64,000 nt of DNA, from contig NC_134033.1 in the NCBI RefSeq assembly GCF_964204645.1, positions 15,936,155 through 16,000,154 on the forward strand, read 5' to 3'. Both the position numbers and the translations under genes were made by a program. The stretch comes from Tubulanus polymorphus (lineage: Eukaryota; Nemertea; Palaeonemertea; Tubulaniformes; Tubulanidae). Positions within the stretch are counted from its first letter, which is position 1. Every line of letters begins with the position of its first letter. Below the pieces are notes generated by a model, which was not told the origin of the DNA, made no database searches, and saw only the letters and a program-made list of their open reading frames with translations. This document shows positions 1 through 42,300 of the stretch, one piece after another.

Positions 1-955
1 CGAATCTATAGAATGAAATTCAGATTTAAAATGCGCCGATTTATCTACAGAACGAGAGAGAGAGACCGATGTTGAATAATTCTGGCGATTCGAAATTAAA
101 GAAACGCAAGTTATTTTTAGTAGAAAGAAGCAAAATTTTCGCATAACTTCAAGAAAGTATATAATAATACGATTTCTTATTAATTTACGTAAAAATTCAA
201 CACAAATTTTTACCGGCGGGATAAAATAGGACCATGCTATGAGAATCTGGGCTTTGGGAAAATTCGACTTCAATTTCGACGATCGGCGAGTCGTTTTTCA
301 GCCGGTTAGTTATCGCTTAGTTTCGGGGTGAACCGGAATTCAGCAGCGGGGTTCGAGTAAACCGTGATGAGTAGAAACGAAGGGTGACGATGACGATGAT
401 GATAATAAGAATGATGATAGAAGTGGTGGCGATGAGGCAGGCTAAATAGGAAACGTTTAACCTATACCTGATCACGGTACTGACGTAGGTAAAATAGAGA
501 GGAAAGAGAGAAATATCACCATCAAAACTTCACTAACATTCAACAGTATTTTTACGAACAACCTTTTAAAAACTAATCTTTTGAAATTCTGCTTTTCATT
601 AAATGAGACGCCTGCATTGTTACTGCGGCAAGCGAGGAATGCGTGAGGATCCACCTGGTGTCAATAGTGGGTGCTCAGTTAGCGCGCTTCAGTTTCTTCT
701 ACAGGGTGGCGCCACTTTCCGGCCATTTACAAATCCCCTCAGTTTTCCCCGATTTTGCCACAAAACTCCCTCTGGGTGGATATGAGAAATTTCTAGGTTT
801 AAGATGTTTAAATTCATTCATTTTTCATAGAATCACGAACTGATAAAGAAACACGTGGTCAATAGCTTTATCAATCTTCAAATAATTCAGTCCCCCCAGA
901 CCCTGAGCAAGATCAAGCCCCGGATCCTGAGTAAGATAATAATTGTATAACTTAC
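1..955. other. Intron of the STE20 kinase, left edge
   Basis: No exon is recognisable here on either strand. 643-890 holds a partial copy of the GGTGGCGCCACT foldback family: the words for 'aaatcccctcag' and the 'gaatcacgaactgataaagaaac' core are shared with copies elsewhere. The remainder is AT-rich unique sequence. Confidence 0.6.
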
Positions 956-30273
<29,318 letters not shown>

Positions 30274-31250
30274 AGTTAATCCACTATTGTCCAAACGATG
30301 CTCTTTTTAACAGATTCACACCAGGGTCTAATAACAGCCCTACCCCACTCGATTAATTAGATTATAATTCACACAGAGATTCCGAGACAAACACAACAGA
30401 AAGATTAATCCTGATTAAGACGCTCTCCTCGCAGTGGTAGAAGTCGGTGCGCCCACATACTCGCTGAAATCCGTATTACATCGTAACCCGTTTCACCGAG
30501 TTGAGGCCCCGAATTTGTGACGAATCGATTTTCAGGAAGGGCTGAAATTTCCTGAAATTATTTACTGTACTCTCAACACTGTCTATACAGTGCTTATCTA
30601 GGACAACGCGGTGTATTGTGGGATTGTGTGATCCGGGTATTCGTAATGGCGGCGCCCATCAGCGAACGCGGAAGTGTTTGAATACTCTGAGATTCTGCGA
30701 GTTTTTTAATGGAATTTAAGTTATCAACAGTGATCCTGATGCCTAATGCTTAGAACTGATCGAGAAGGTGCTGATCTTCGTTGGAATCCATGAAATAATC
30801 GCTTTGAAAGTGCATAAGTTGGGCAAATCGGTATATTCAGTAAGTTTTTGCCTTGGCGGCGACCAACTTTCTAAGGCTAAGCCGAAAAATTGTAAATCCA
30901 ATTAAGATTTCTGGTTGAGATAGATTTACATTGAAAAGTCATTGAAGTCAATGATAGATATACATAGAAAAATCTCGATAACTGCTTAAATAACTCCAAA
31001 ATTATGTAACAGTAGTTCCTCATTCAACCACGGTGGCAGCACCAGCCGGTGTCGCTGCTGCCAGAATGTGTAGAATGTCAACTGAGAAAAGTGTAAGAAG
31101 TTGGAACGTTAGTATGGTTTCGGATTTAGCCACGGTGGCAGCACCTTACGGTATCGCCGTTGGCAAGACCTCAACCGGCAGATCCTCATTATCCATGACA
31201 ATTAGGTTCGAATCCCGTTATGTATTGCAAATGTTAAATTATTTTTTCAG
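30274..31250. promoter_or_regulatory. Divergent promoter region, kinase (-) and mTERF gene (+)
   Basis: The two start codons lie 991 bp apart, pointing away from each other. At 30643-30675 there is a YY1-like taatggcggcgccc followed by an ETS-like cgcggaagtg, typical of TATA-less housekeeping promoters. A GTAAGT donor near 30840 and a pyrimidine-rich acceptor ending at 31250 suggest a non-coding first exon for the mTERF gene at about 30650-30839. The stretch 31033-31230 repeats 'ccacggtggcagcacc' twice and has a tRNA B-box-like ggttcgaatcccg; it may be a SINE remnant. Confidence 0.55.
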
Positions 31251-31263
31251 CGTTTTCTCGACG

Positions 31264-33859
31264 ATGGCTCTAAGATGCACACTTCGCGATGGTTTCATGA
31301 AGATGAGATCCTTTTATTTTCAATCTACGAGTCGTTTTTGTCAGTTTGGTTAGTATTTGAAATTTTTGTAAATTCTTTGATTGTCTTAAATGCAATGCTT
31401 ATTTTCTGTCTTGCATGTTTTTGGGTTTTTCAGCGGCGAGAACCGAACCGCAATTCGAACATCAGATCGATGACTGCCGTGAATCAGAAGAAGAGGCATC
31501 AACTGCAGCTACGACTAAATCAGCTCTTGAAGGGGTGTCCGTAAAAGAGTTTACGTTCTTCACGTGGGAATTATTAAAAAATGGTATCACCGATATCGAC
31601 AGCGTTGTTGATCAGGTAGTTTTCCATTCTGATGAATGTTTTTTGCTGAAATTCACTGTAACCCTGCTCACAGGGACTTGTCATAATTGATAGTGAATGA
31701 ATAAAACCAGTGTCAATGTTGACCAACCCCAGTATCCCTGTATATAGGGGTCAGTCATTGATACTGGTTTTATTCAAACCGATAGTCTATAGTGTAATGT
31801 GCCAATTATCAAATTTGATGTGGCAAAATTAATCAAATTGTCTCGATACTTCAAGTAACTGGCATCAAAATCTGAAACCAGGTAAAAATGCCACTGGTAA
31901 AAAAAGGTGAAATAATGCCAGAGTTAGAAATGTCTCTGGCATTATTACCGTGTTCCTCAAAATCTAGATTATGCAGATTTTACTGTAACAACTTCGGGCA
32001 TTTTTACATGAAAGTAATTCAAACTGGACTCTTAGTCAGTAACCTGTCTATGGTTTAGTTTCACGATCAGATATTTTCACAAACCACAAGTATAATATTC
32101 AGTCATTCAGAATTCCATATTTTTGGGGGGGGGGGTCATTTTCCTGACTAAAGCTCATCCGATTATAAAAGTTTACCACCAACGATGAGGTAACTATCTA
32201 CTCTCTTCTATACAGATAACGCAACAATTCGGGACGGAGTCCGAACTACGTTGGCGGAAAGTTTGTCTACCGTTTCGCGGCGAACTGTTAAAACGTAAAA
32301 TACTCGACGTTCTCGCGTACGACGGAACGACCCTGCCGCAGATTTTACAAACGCCCGAAATCCTGCTGCGATCGGAGAGTTACCTCGCGAAGAAATCGCG
32401 CTGGTTAAAACTGAACGGGTTCCCCTCGACGACCGTCGCCGGGTTGATATACGCGGGCGGGAAACGCTTCGAGCAGATGCGGGAGATCGGCGCCGCGCAG
32501 ACCGACTCGTGGCTCGACGTCCTCGCGAGGAAACTCGAGTGCAGCGTCGAGGAATTGCTGAACGACCTGGCGGCGAACGCGAGTAAACTGCGACCGTACA
32601 ACCTGCGACGAATCGTCGAACGAATCGACCTGCTGATCGCGAACGGCGCCGACGGTAAAATGATCCGCGAACAACCGTTCGTTCTGTCGCGGAGCACGGC
32701 GACGCTGCGACGACGAATCGAGCGCCTCGATTCGCTCGGTTTGCGTAAACCTCGTCTGCCGATCACGTGGTTAATTCAGAACGATCGTGAGTTCGATCAG
32801 ATCGTCGAGGGTCACCTGCGTCTGCGCGACGCGATGGCCGACTGCGCCGACAAGTGGGAATATCTCGCAAAACTTCTAGACGTCGGCGAATCGCAGGTAA
32901 AAAAGGCATTTCCGGACTTCGATTTGACGTTGATCACGAAGAAAATTCGGTTTTTATTCGCGATGGGTTTTACCGGCGAGCAGATACTGTTATACCCTCG
33001 CGTGTTGCATCCGTCGCTCGAAGGGCTGCGTCTGGCCGACGAATATTTCCGCGCGAACGAAATCTCGAATTTGCGTCTGCCGCAGATTTACGCGTTCGCG
33101 AGTAACAGACGCGTTCACCTGAAGCGTAACGCGTCGTACACTCGGCGTTCGATCGCTCGGATCCTCGAAACGAACCTCGCCAGTTTAGACAAGTACTGGC
33201 CGCATCTGCAACCGGCTATCAGCTTCACCGAGCGAGAACTGTGCGCGAATAAAAACGTTTTGCTAAAACACGGATTCGAACTGTCGGATGTTTCACGTTG
33301 CCCGCTGTTGTTTAATCACGTCCCCGAAGCCCTCGAGCGATATCTCGCGAAACTCGAATCTCTCAAAACGGTCGCGCCGTTCTCAAACTGGTCGAAGCGA
33401 AACAAATCGATTAAATTACTCAACGCTCTACAGTATCTCATCGAGAAAGACTTGAACTTTTCGGAAATCGGGTTCCGGGCGAGTCACGAAGACGATTCGA
33501 CTCATTCTGGTTCCAGCGACCAGTTGACTCATTCTGGTTCCAGCGACCAGTCGATTCATTCTGGATCCAGTGACCAGTCGGATCATTCAGGTTCCAGTGA
33601 CCAGTCAGATCATTCAGGTTCGATTGACCACTTGACTCATTCAGGTTCAATTGACCGGTCGACTCATTCTGGTTCCTTTGACCAGTCGACTCATTCAGGT
33701 TCAATTGACCGGTCGACTCATTCTGGTTCCTTTGACCAGTCGACTCATTCAGGTTCGATTATCCAATTGACTCACAATGGTTCCAATGACCAGTCGACTC
33801 ATTCTGGTCCCGATCTCGACCAGGAATCAAACAAACACGTAATTGAAGATGAAACTTGA
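31264..33859 (+). CDS. mTERF-family mitochondrial transcription termination factor-like protein
   Basis: Three coding exons, 31264-31348, 31434-31615 and 32216-33859, join in phase to 636 residues. The first exon reads MALRCTLRDGFMKMRSFYF.., Arg/Ser/Phe-rich with almost no acid, as expected of a mitochondrial presequence. Residues about 90-510 are helical mTERF-type repeats: recurring Leu/Pro patterns such as EQPFVLSRSTATLRRRIERL, YPRVLHPSLEGLRLADEYF and CPLLFNHVPEALERYLAKL fit the LxxxPxxL signature of the family, which binds mitochondrial DNA or RNA to control transcription or ribosome assembly. The last ~115 residues are a Ser/His/Asp 9-residue repeat (see 33497-33822). Without the tail it is close to the family's usual 400 residues. 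I cannot say which human paralogue (MTERF1-4) it matches. The large exon is CpG-rich compared with its introns. Start at 31264 is chosen for the presequence. Confidence 0.85.
33497..33822 (+). repeat. Coding 27-bp minisatellite (12 units) in the mTERF gene
   Basis: Twelve in-frame 27-bp units encode a 9-residue repeat of the form STHSGSSDQ, with variants LTHSGSIDR, SDHSGSSDQ and STHSGSFDQ. Unit length divisible by three keeps the gene open. Neighbouring units share variants (Ile-Asp-Arg alternating with Phe-Asp-Gln), showing two-unit (54-bp) duplications. Confidence 0.93.
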
Positions 33860-35805
33860 AAGAAATGAGATAAACGAAAATTTGCATTCACAGTTTGTTT
33901 TTTGTTCGATTGAATTGTTATTTATTTCACGAGAAAATTGAGCTTTTCATTCAAGCAATCCGGCGATCCGGTTCCACAGATCCTCACCTAAATTCAACGC
34001 GACATTTTACATTCGCTCGCTACGTTTCAACGTGAATCATATCCTAGCCTAGAACTGCAGAACCGAACCCCGTGTTCATTATAAATAATGATAAACCAGT
34101 AGAAGAAAAACCCTGCTGTTTATAAGTTTAAAAACGAATCGATCATCAGCTCGTCGTTTCAAAATGATCAACATCGGAAATAACGTTTTCAGATATTTCG
34201 ACCTTTAATTGATATGATTTTCGTTGAATTTAATACAATATTTTGTCGTTATATTCAAGGTTAAAAGTAAAGCGTTACAGTATATTAAAGAGAGAGACTT
34301 AAACCAAAAACACCCTACCTACCCCCTCCCCTCCCTCCGGTGGAACATTCCTCCCCTCTCCCCCTAATATTTTCATGGTATGTATATTGACTAGGTTATT
34401 ATAGAAATGGATATTTCATCATGATTAGCTGAAATTTAAAACACAATATTTCTAACTTAAGTCCCTCGCTACAAACGAAGCTCTGGATTATTACGTCTAG
34501 AAATTTCAAATCCGAGAATGTTAACTCAGGGGCGGATCTTCTAGTAAAATTGGAAGGCAGGGGTCAAGCCGATGAAATGATTAAGGCATTTTTCAGATGA
34601 AGCAGGGCGTCTAAGGCGGAGTCCCATCCTCTTTGTTAGATATTTTCGAAGAAATACATCTGAAAATATGCAATTTACGAGAGGTCGAGCGTCAAATTTA
34701 CCGTAGGTTTCAACAATCTTTCTCTTGTAGACAATATCTCACTCGTCAAAAAGATTGCGTCAAAATTAAGCTCTTAATGCAGCGAATTCAGGTACATTGA
34801 AAAGTCGCGGTGGTTTGTGGGGAAAATATTGCACTCATGACTACATCAATAGATAAAATGCACAGGTCACAATTCAAACAAACGCGAAGCAAAATTATGA
34901 TTAGTTAATCACGACGACAGCTTTCTCATCGGCGACTTTACTTTAAAGCCTAGCTCGAGTCGACTTACGACCTGACTAGATCGCAGTAGAAACAGCGGTA
35001 GTAAACCACTGATTGCCAGTTCGTCCTGTATCGCGATCTTAGGCGCACTCAGGTCGACTACGTCGCCGCTTGAAGTCATGTGACGCAATACTCAAAGCTG
35101 ATTGGCTACGACGTTAAGATCAGTCTTAGAAAATAGAAATTGTTCTATCCTGACAATCGGTCTGCGATCAATCCATCACAGTCAATCTGACAATTTGATC
35201 GGATCTTAGTCAACCTGAGTTAGGCTTTACGATGCACTTTGTGAAACCGGGCCCCTGGACCCACCCAGTACAACGAGTTGTCTACAATTTTTCGTAGATC
35301 ACAATATCCGCGATAACGCAATTAAAGTGAATTGATAGCCAAAAAAGTTTACTCAAAAAGATTACTAAAAATATCTCGGGTGGTTGGTTTTGGTAAGTTG
35401 GTTGGTCGGGTGGTGGTTGGACTGAAGAAAGGTTGTAACAACCACCCAAAATTTGTCTATTTCAAACTTTTTTAGCTTTCAATTAATTTATTGTGGGATT
35501 AAACTCTTGTCTACAGTTTGGTTTTAACTTGAAATTAACCGTCAACTATAGTTACACTGTCCGCAATGAGAAAACTGTCGAATACATCACTGCATTATCC
35601 ATAGCTAAACTGATTAAGTATTTACTTTATAACGTGAGATCAATAACGCTTAACCCTACTGCCCCCCCCCCCCCCACAAAAAAAACACTAATCCGAACCC
35701 TCTACTTGATCCCAGGCAGACAGCGTTTCTACTGTATTTATAAAAACACTGAATGAACCCCCTACTATTGATTGTACCATACATTATAAACTGTTTTCAC
35801 CCGCT

Positions 35806-36000
35806 GAATAAATATTGATTAATCAAATCAATAATAAATATTGATCAAATAAATCAATAATGAATATTGATTGATTAAATCGATGAAAAATATTGATTAA
35901 ATAAATCAATAAAAAATATTGACCAATCAAATCGATAATGAATATTGATTTAACAAATCTATAATAAATATTGATTAATTAAATCAATAATAAATATTGG
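35806..36000 (+). repeat. AT-rich palindromic tandem repeat
   Basis: Seven or so ~31-bp units of the kind 'aataaatattgatt' plus 'aatcaaatcaat'; each unit carries AATATTGATT and its near inverse AAATCAAT, so units can pair within and between copies. Confidence 0.8.
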
Positions 36001-37704
36001 TTCATTGAAATATGATTGAAATATGATGATGAAGTACACACGAAACACAGGAATTAATATCACAATTTACACACAATCCGTAAGAATTCAACGATTTCAA
36101 CAATGATTAAAACCCTCGGCTAATTTGCACAGTTATCACTTAAGTGTAAGTCTTAAGTCTCTGTCTTTAAGACTGTTCTGATGTTGTTACATTGATTATA
36201 GCGCGATCATACGGAGACATTTGTGCCTAATTAGAGCGCGTTGAAGCGTAAACCACTCACTCGATACTAAACAATGCTTAAACAATAAACAAAGCGAAGT
36301 GAGTCAGAGTCACTTCCGGAACCAGTTACAATTTACATGCAATTATTTGACCCGTGCTAACGGTTTTTGGCCTGGCCAAATAGGCTCAGCCCATTTGGCA
36401 CCCGTGTGAACAGTTATTCCGGGCTAAATTCGGCACGGGCCAAAAACCGTCGTGTGATCACGGCTCATAGAACAGAGATGGTGTTAGACTGGTCATATCT
36501 GTGCAACTGACCTCAGGCGACCGTTATTCGTATAGTAATGCATATCCGAAACATTTTGCCCTATTTCTATCCCCTATTGGATAGAAGTTATATAATTCTT
36601 CATCCGTTATTCTAATATACCAATTACAGTGTTTTCTAAAGATTTCCTTCAAGAATCGACAGTATTTCGAGATAAGGTTCGGCCACTCGGACCGCAACGA
36701 ACTAAGACTAGGATTGCACTTAAAATACGTATAACATCAGGGCAGTGAAGTTAAAATAGTGTTAGTCTACACGCCTCTTCCCAGTAATATGTAGGCTCAA
36801 TGATTTCAAAATTTCTCGATGAAGATACTACAATAGCCCCCGCGCGAGTAGGATTTTTTAGGACAAAATTTGAGAGCGATATCAAAATTGGAAATTATAG
36901 AATTTATACAGAGGATCAGGAACAAGCCAATTAGATGGTTATCTCTGAGTTAACCAGTTATCTCTGAGTTAAACAGTTATTTCTGAGTTAACCAGTTATC
37001 TCTTAAGTTAAACAGTTATCTCCTGAGTTAAACAGTTATCTCTGAGTTAAACAGTTACCTACGAGTTAAACGGTAATCTCTCTCTGAGTTAAACAGTTAC
37101 CTCTGAGAAGAACGGTTATCTTTGAGTTAAACAGAGTTATCTCTGAGTTATACCGTTATCTCATGAGTTGATGGGATCTGACTTGAGCGGAGGCTACTGA
37201 TAGCAACAGCAATGCTGTCACTCTCCAGTTATCACCAGGGCTTGAGGCTACACTGAAAAAACTGATTTCATACGCAACTGGAAAAAATTCATGTCAATAG
37301 AAATAAACATTTTTACACAAGTGTCATTCGATTATGTTTCGACGTAAAATCTGAATTGATCCGTTCATTCGCGGGAAAGTAAAAACAATTCGTAAAATTG
37401 ACTAGACTAAAATAATCGAAAATACATGACATAATAAAAGACATCGGAATACCAAACCAGAATACCGGCATCGGTATTCAAACAGTACTAAATACAAGAT
37501 GTGTCTACCAAAATGGTTCATCAGACTAGTAAGTTGTTTAAACGCATTCCATCAAATTCTAATCTTCATGGTTAATTCGCCCCTTGAGACGACGACAATC
37601 CTGGCTCTAAACCAATCTAGCAAATTGAGACCAGGAAGGAATAGAAAGCCATAACTTGTGTCATCTCACTCTGCAGAATTCAGACTGCAGGTGAAATCTT
37701 AAAA

Positions 37705-38179
37705 CCCTTTCAGTACTGAGTAATCGATGCCCTAAATAGTGCTGGGGATAATCTTTAAATTTTTGTAAATTGCATTGTAATTCCATCCCATTGCAATAAT
37801 GCGTCTACACCACAGTGCGGTGTATAACAGGCATACCGCAAAATGTCTACATCTCGGTGCTGTGTATAACAGGCATACTGCAAAAATGCGTCTACACCAC
37901 AGTGCAGTGTATAATAGGCATACTGCACCACAGTGCGGTGTGTAACAGGCATACTGCACCACAGTGCGGTGTGTAACAGGCATACTGCAATTATGTGTCT
38001 ACAACTCGGTGCAGTGTATTGTTCGTTACTTATATCGACCGCATTTGAAAGGGGCCGCCATCTTTCTATAGAGACAAAATCTGATTACTAATCATACTAA
38101 TACGCCTCGATGCGGTGTACTAGCAATGTCCATGATCGATTTATACGCCGCATTGTGGTGTAGACGCGCACTGAAAGGG
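37705..38179. mobile_element. piggyBac-like MITE, copy enlarged by internal tandem repeats
   Basis: Termini ccctttcagtactgag and gcgcactgaaaggg match the family at 26709-26996, but the element is 475 bp. Between about 37790 and 38010 the subsequence 'gtctacaccacagtgcggtgtataacaggcatactgca' is repeated five or six times. TTAA is present near the left end (37699-37702) but two bases removed, and the right flank is TTTG, so the target site has decayed. Confidence 0.75.
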
Positions 38180-39376
38180 TTTGTCATAATAATAGTAAAC
38201 AAAAATGAGCGATTAAAAACAATTACTCTTGAGAATAAAAGTCGCGGCGAAAAGTCGGGGCATGTATCAGCAGTTATTCAAACAAATATATACAAACGAT
38301 TACGTAGAAAGCGATCTGGTCTACATTTTTGATATGGTCCCCAATTTCGAAATTCAGGTCAAATATCCCTCAATTTCGTCAATTGCTTCAATGGATTGTG
38401 GAAGTACATTAACACGGGTTGAAATTATATTTTACACGTAACACGCCAACTAAGAGGTGTATACACGGTTCCCACAGTTAAAAATTCACAAGTTCTTCTT
38501 GGGCGATAATTCAAATTTTACCGAAATGGAAAACGAGGCCTTCGTTAATTCAAATTACAGTTAAGTTGACGACGCGTCGGTTGAAGGTAGAACCTAGTTC
38601 GATTGACCGATTTTAACTTACGACCCCGCTGGTTGGCTCGATTGCGAATCAAGGAATCAAGAAACAGGCTGCGAGGTTGTTGTCGGCTATTAACCCGAGT
38701 TGTTCGCGCGTTTTTAAAGAATTTGGAGAAGGAAAAAAAAATCATGCGAAATAAAGGTAAAATACGAATAATAAGTAATGCGTGTCTTTTTTGTTCAATT
38801 GCACAAAAATGTGCCCCCATAATACGTAAAATAAAAATAAAAATACTGTTCAAAATTGACGAGAGCGATTCTTTATACATACGATTTATCGAGGTTTAAA
38901 TAGTGTATAGAATAATATAGAGAGGAATAAATTCATCAAACCATGCTGACTGTACATTTATGAGTATCATTGAGTTTAACTTGGTGCATCCATCACCCGC
39001 CCATACACGCATTGTTTCTGAATCATTCACCAGTCAAGGCGTATCCAGAATTCAAACGCTTTTTTAAATACACGATTATAAAGAGAGAGACATATTCAAA
39101 AACTGAGAAAATTCTACACCGAAACGAGTAATCGTAGATTTTCGAAGATACTCAGTTCGTGCTCTGAGGTTGGACAGTACCGAGTACCAACGCTGTGAGG
39201 TAAAATTCACGCTTTAAAATCGATTCTTAAGTTCGCGCTCAAAATGTCAAGAGATTGAAATGAGGAACTTAAAGTCGCTTACTAGGTACTCTCTTCCATG
39301 CTAAAAGATTGATACGAGGAACTCATGGTCGCATATGAGGTACTCGGCTTTGTACTCGGACTGTCGCGAGAGGAAC

Positions 39377-42300
39377 TCAGTTTACTTTTATGTGACCGTT
39401 AATATCACAAGCGGCGGAAATATCGGCGTTGATTTTCGTCGTCGATCGTTTTCCATTCTCCGTCGCGGGGATCGACGTCTGCTGCGTAACCGAGGCATCG
39501 GCGTCGTCGAGGAAGAAGACGCGTTGCTCGACGTACGGATTGTTGACGACGGCGGCCGACGTCGGGTCGTCGTGCCAGAACGGAACCGGTCGCACCGTGA
39601 AGTGGGTTATCAACGTGTACAGTTTACCGTGTATCAACAGCATGAGCGTTTGATGTATCGCCGCGCAGATCCGGTAGTACGGACCATAAAACGGGTCCGA
39701 TATCGCCGGGCATAACATATTGTTTAAATTCACTTCGGTTAGCTGTAAAAACGAAAATAGAAAAAAAAAACAGAAGATATTAATCCGTAGAAATATTACG
39801 AACCAAGTGTCGAAATTGATTCCAGAATACAGCGGAACCTCGTTACAACGAACTTCAGGAGACCAGAAAATATGTTTGTTATAACTGATAGTTCTATATA
39901 CAGCGGAACCTCGTTACAACGAACTTCAGGAGACCAGAAAATATGTTTGTTATAACTGATAGTTCTATATACAGCGGAACCTCGTTACAATGAACTTCAG
40001 GAGACCAGAAAATATGTTTGTTATAACTGATAGTTCTATATACAGCGGAACCTCGTTACAACGAACTTCAGGAGACCAGAAAATATGTTTGTTATAACTG
40101 ATAGTTCTATATACAGTGAAACCTCATTACAACGAACTTCAGGACAGAGTCACCAGAAAATCTGTTCATTGTAACTGATATCAAATTATCAGAATTAAAC
40201 TTACAGGGTTCTTATGGGTTAACCAATTTCATTTTCCATAATCTATCCGTACTGTTTCCATACTCAGATTATAGGTTTTTCAATACCCTCAAGTTACACA
40301 TCCCTAACATTTTTGTCAGGCCCATTCATAGTGAATAAGCGCCAATTATCGACAACCATTGGGCCAATTCTTTTCATAAAAATTGTTCTCAAAATGTGCA
40401 GTGAATATCGTATTATTTGGAAACAAATGAAAACTCCCAGTTGTTAATATCAAAATGTGAAGAAAAATTCCCACTTTCCAAAACGTTCCATAAGCTGTAA
40501 GAACCCCGGTTAACGTAACCTATTTGGGATGGGATTCTAGGTTGGTACCGACCAAAACGTCGATACATCCGAGTTCATTATAACGAGGATATTCCGCCGA
40601 ACGCGAACTCAAGAGATTCGTCGTTCTCTAAACACCGTACTTACATACGCTAATGGCTGCAGGAATGTGAAATGATAAATGAAAAGTATCCCGGTCGACA
40701 TGAGAGGCCATGTTAGATCAAACAACGGTTCCACTGTGTAACCACCTACAATCATAATAATACAATGAACAACATCAGTCGTCGATGATAACAACATTCA
40801 GAGTCAGCTTCACTCTTCGGGACGAATTGGTCGGTCTGTTTAGTGATTCAAGGCCACGGCATATATACCGTCTGTTCCACATGATCTCCGACATTTTGAT
40901 CCGTCAATAGTCAATTGAGTGACCTCGAAACCGATCTCGAAACCAATCTCGAGGGCTCAGATGGTGTTGCGCATGGCGTCATAATTTGTTTGCCTGTCAG
41001 CAAGAACAACACATCATCTGAGGCTGGTTCCTTAGTTGAGACTTAAGTTCAAAAATGGTCTTAAATTTTAAGACTGGTCGTCTTAAGTTGTTAGATTGGT
41101 TATAGAACTAAGATGGTCTCAAATTGGTCTCAAGTCTAAGCCATGACTATGGAACTGGGCAATCAGATTTATCAAGTTCGAGGGTCAGTCGTGTGAATCA
41201 CTTATCGCGTTTTGCTGCCAACTAATATCAGCTAGTTAAGTGGAAAAGTTTTAACCCGCGAGACCTTTGTTTGTAACGCCGGTTTTAAATCAAAACATCC
41301 TTGACATTGAATCGAAAAAAATCAATTCGATTCCTAGAAATTACTTATCGAAATTGCTATTTTCCTTCCTCGTAAACGGCTTATCAATACGCGTTTATAC
41401 GGGCAGACGACCGTTTAACATCATGGTTTATGGGGACGGGAAAAAACCGGTTTTGTCAATAAAAAAAAAATCCAATAATTGTTTTTTCTTTTCGAGTTTT
41501 TTTCTTGTTACCTCCTTGTCGAATGAGGAAATACGGAATGACGTAGAGTAGTAAATGTTGAACGTAGTAAACCTCGGTTTCGCACGGAAGCTGAAATTAT
41601 AAACAAACGAATCAATCAAACGAATCCAGTTATTTTTTTCTATCTCATCATCATCGCTGTTATTATGAAAAGTTCCGGGTACGCAACAAATGAAATCAGC
41701 TGATTAGTAATGGAGTCAAGTGAACTGACTGGTGTTTTGTTTCGCATGATAAGTGACTATAGGCTATTATTAGGCCTAGATACTTATCACAAATTATTCA
41801 TTAAATTTCTAAGTTTGATTTGTTTACAAGAGCTGAGAGTATTAACGGAGTATTTCTTACGACTATATTTTCTGCGTTGCGGAATAAGTTCGTATATGTG
41901 GGTGGCATCGTGACTTATTCTTTAAACTTCTTCGTTTATTTTAATAGTGGCAGCTGAGTATTTCTTATGACTGTATTTTCTGCCTTGCAGAATAAGTACT
42001 GGGCTACGAGGCATAGAAACTTATCACGACTTATCCATTACATTTCTTTGTTTATTTCAATCATTGGAAATGAGTATTTCTTATCTTTCAACTGAGGAGG
42101 ATCCTCCCAGGGGCGGATTTAGGGGGAAGACACGGGGTCCGGACTCAAGCCCTCCCGTTTAAGTAACCCTTTTAGCAAAGTCGAAAGAGGGTTAAAACCT
42201 GCTAATTTGACAATGACTCATCCTGTCATAAATTGCATATTAGTAGATGTATCTCTTAAAAAATATCTAATAACACGAGGGCGGGAATCGGCTAGGCCCT

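Larger units (their letters stand above)
33860..39376. other. Intergenic region between the mTERF gene and TMEM164 (no gene seen)
   Basis: The two genes converge here. Repeats: 34900-35265, a dispersed repeat ending gaaaccgggcccctgg; 35390-35450, gt/gg-rich ggttggtcggg words; a poly-C run at about 35661-35673; an AT palindrome array (35806-36000); a 'gtcttaagtc' remnant at 36120-36185; the 'gggccaaa' element (36190-36478); an 18-19-bp 'gttatctctgagttaaaca' array (36936-37165); an expanded piggyBac-like MITE (37705-38179). 38180-39376 looks unique; antisense frames of about 100 codons at 38545-38899 have no recognisable product and I do not call them. TMEM164's 3' UTR should lie just below 39377. 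Confidence 0.6.

Noticed and set aside
31150-31225. A possible tRNA gene (B-box-like ggttcgaatcccg)
   Set aside because: No matching acceptor stem or clear anticodon arm could be drawn; treated as a SINE remnant.
31033-31353. A longer N-terminus for the mTERF protein starting at 31033
   Set aside because: The upstream part is a duplicated 'ccacggtggcagcacc' repeat with a tRNA-like box, and a strong acceptor at 31250 places the exon start just before the ATG at 31264, which begins a good mitochondrial presequence.
33438-33704. An 88-codon Asn/Glu/Ser repeat frame on the minus strand
   Set aside because: Antisense shadow of the coding minisatellite of the mTERF gene.
38545-38899. Overlapping ~100-codon frames on both strands
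   Set aside because: No recognisable domain, no splice context, and basic low-complexity content expected of AT-rich DNA.
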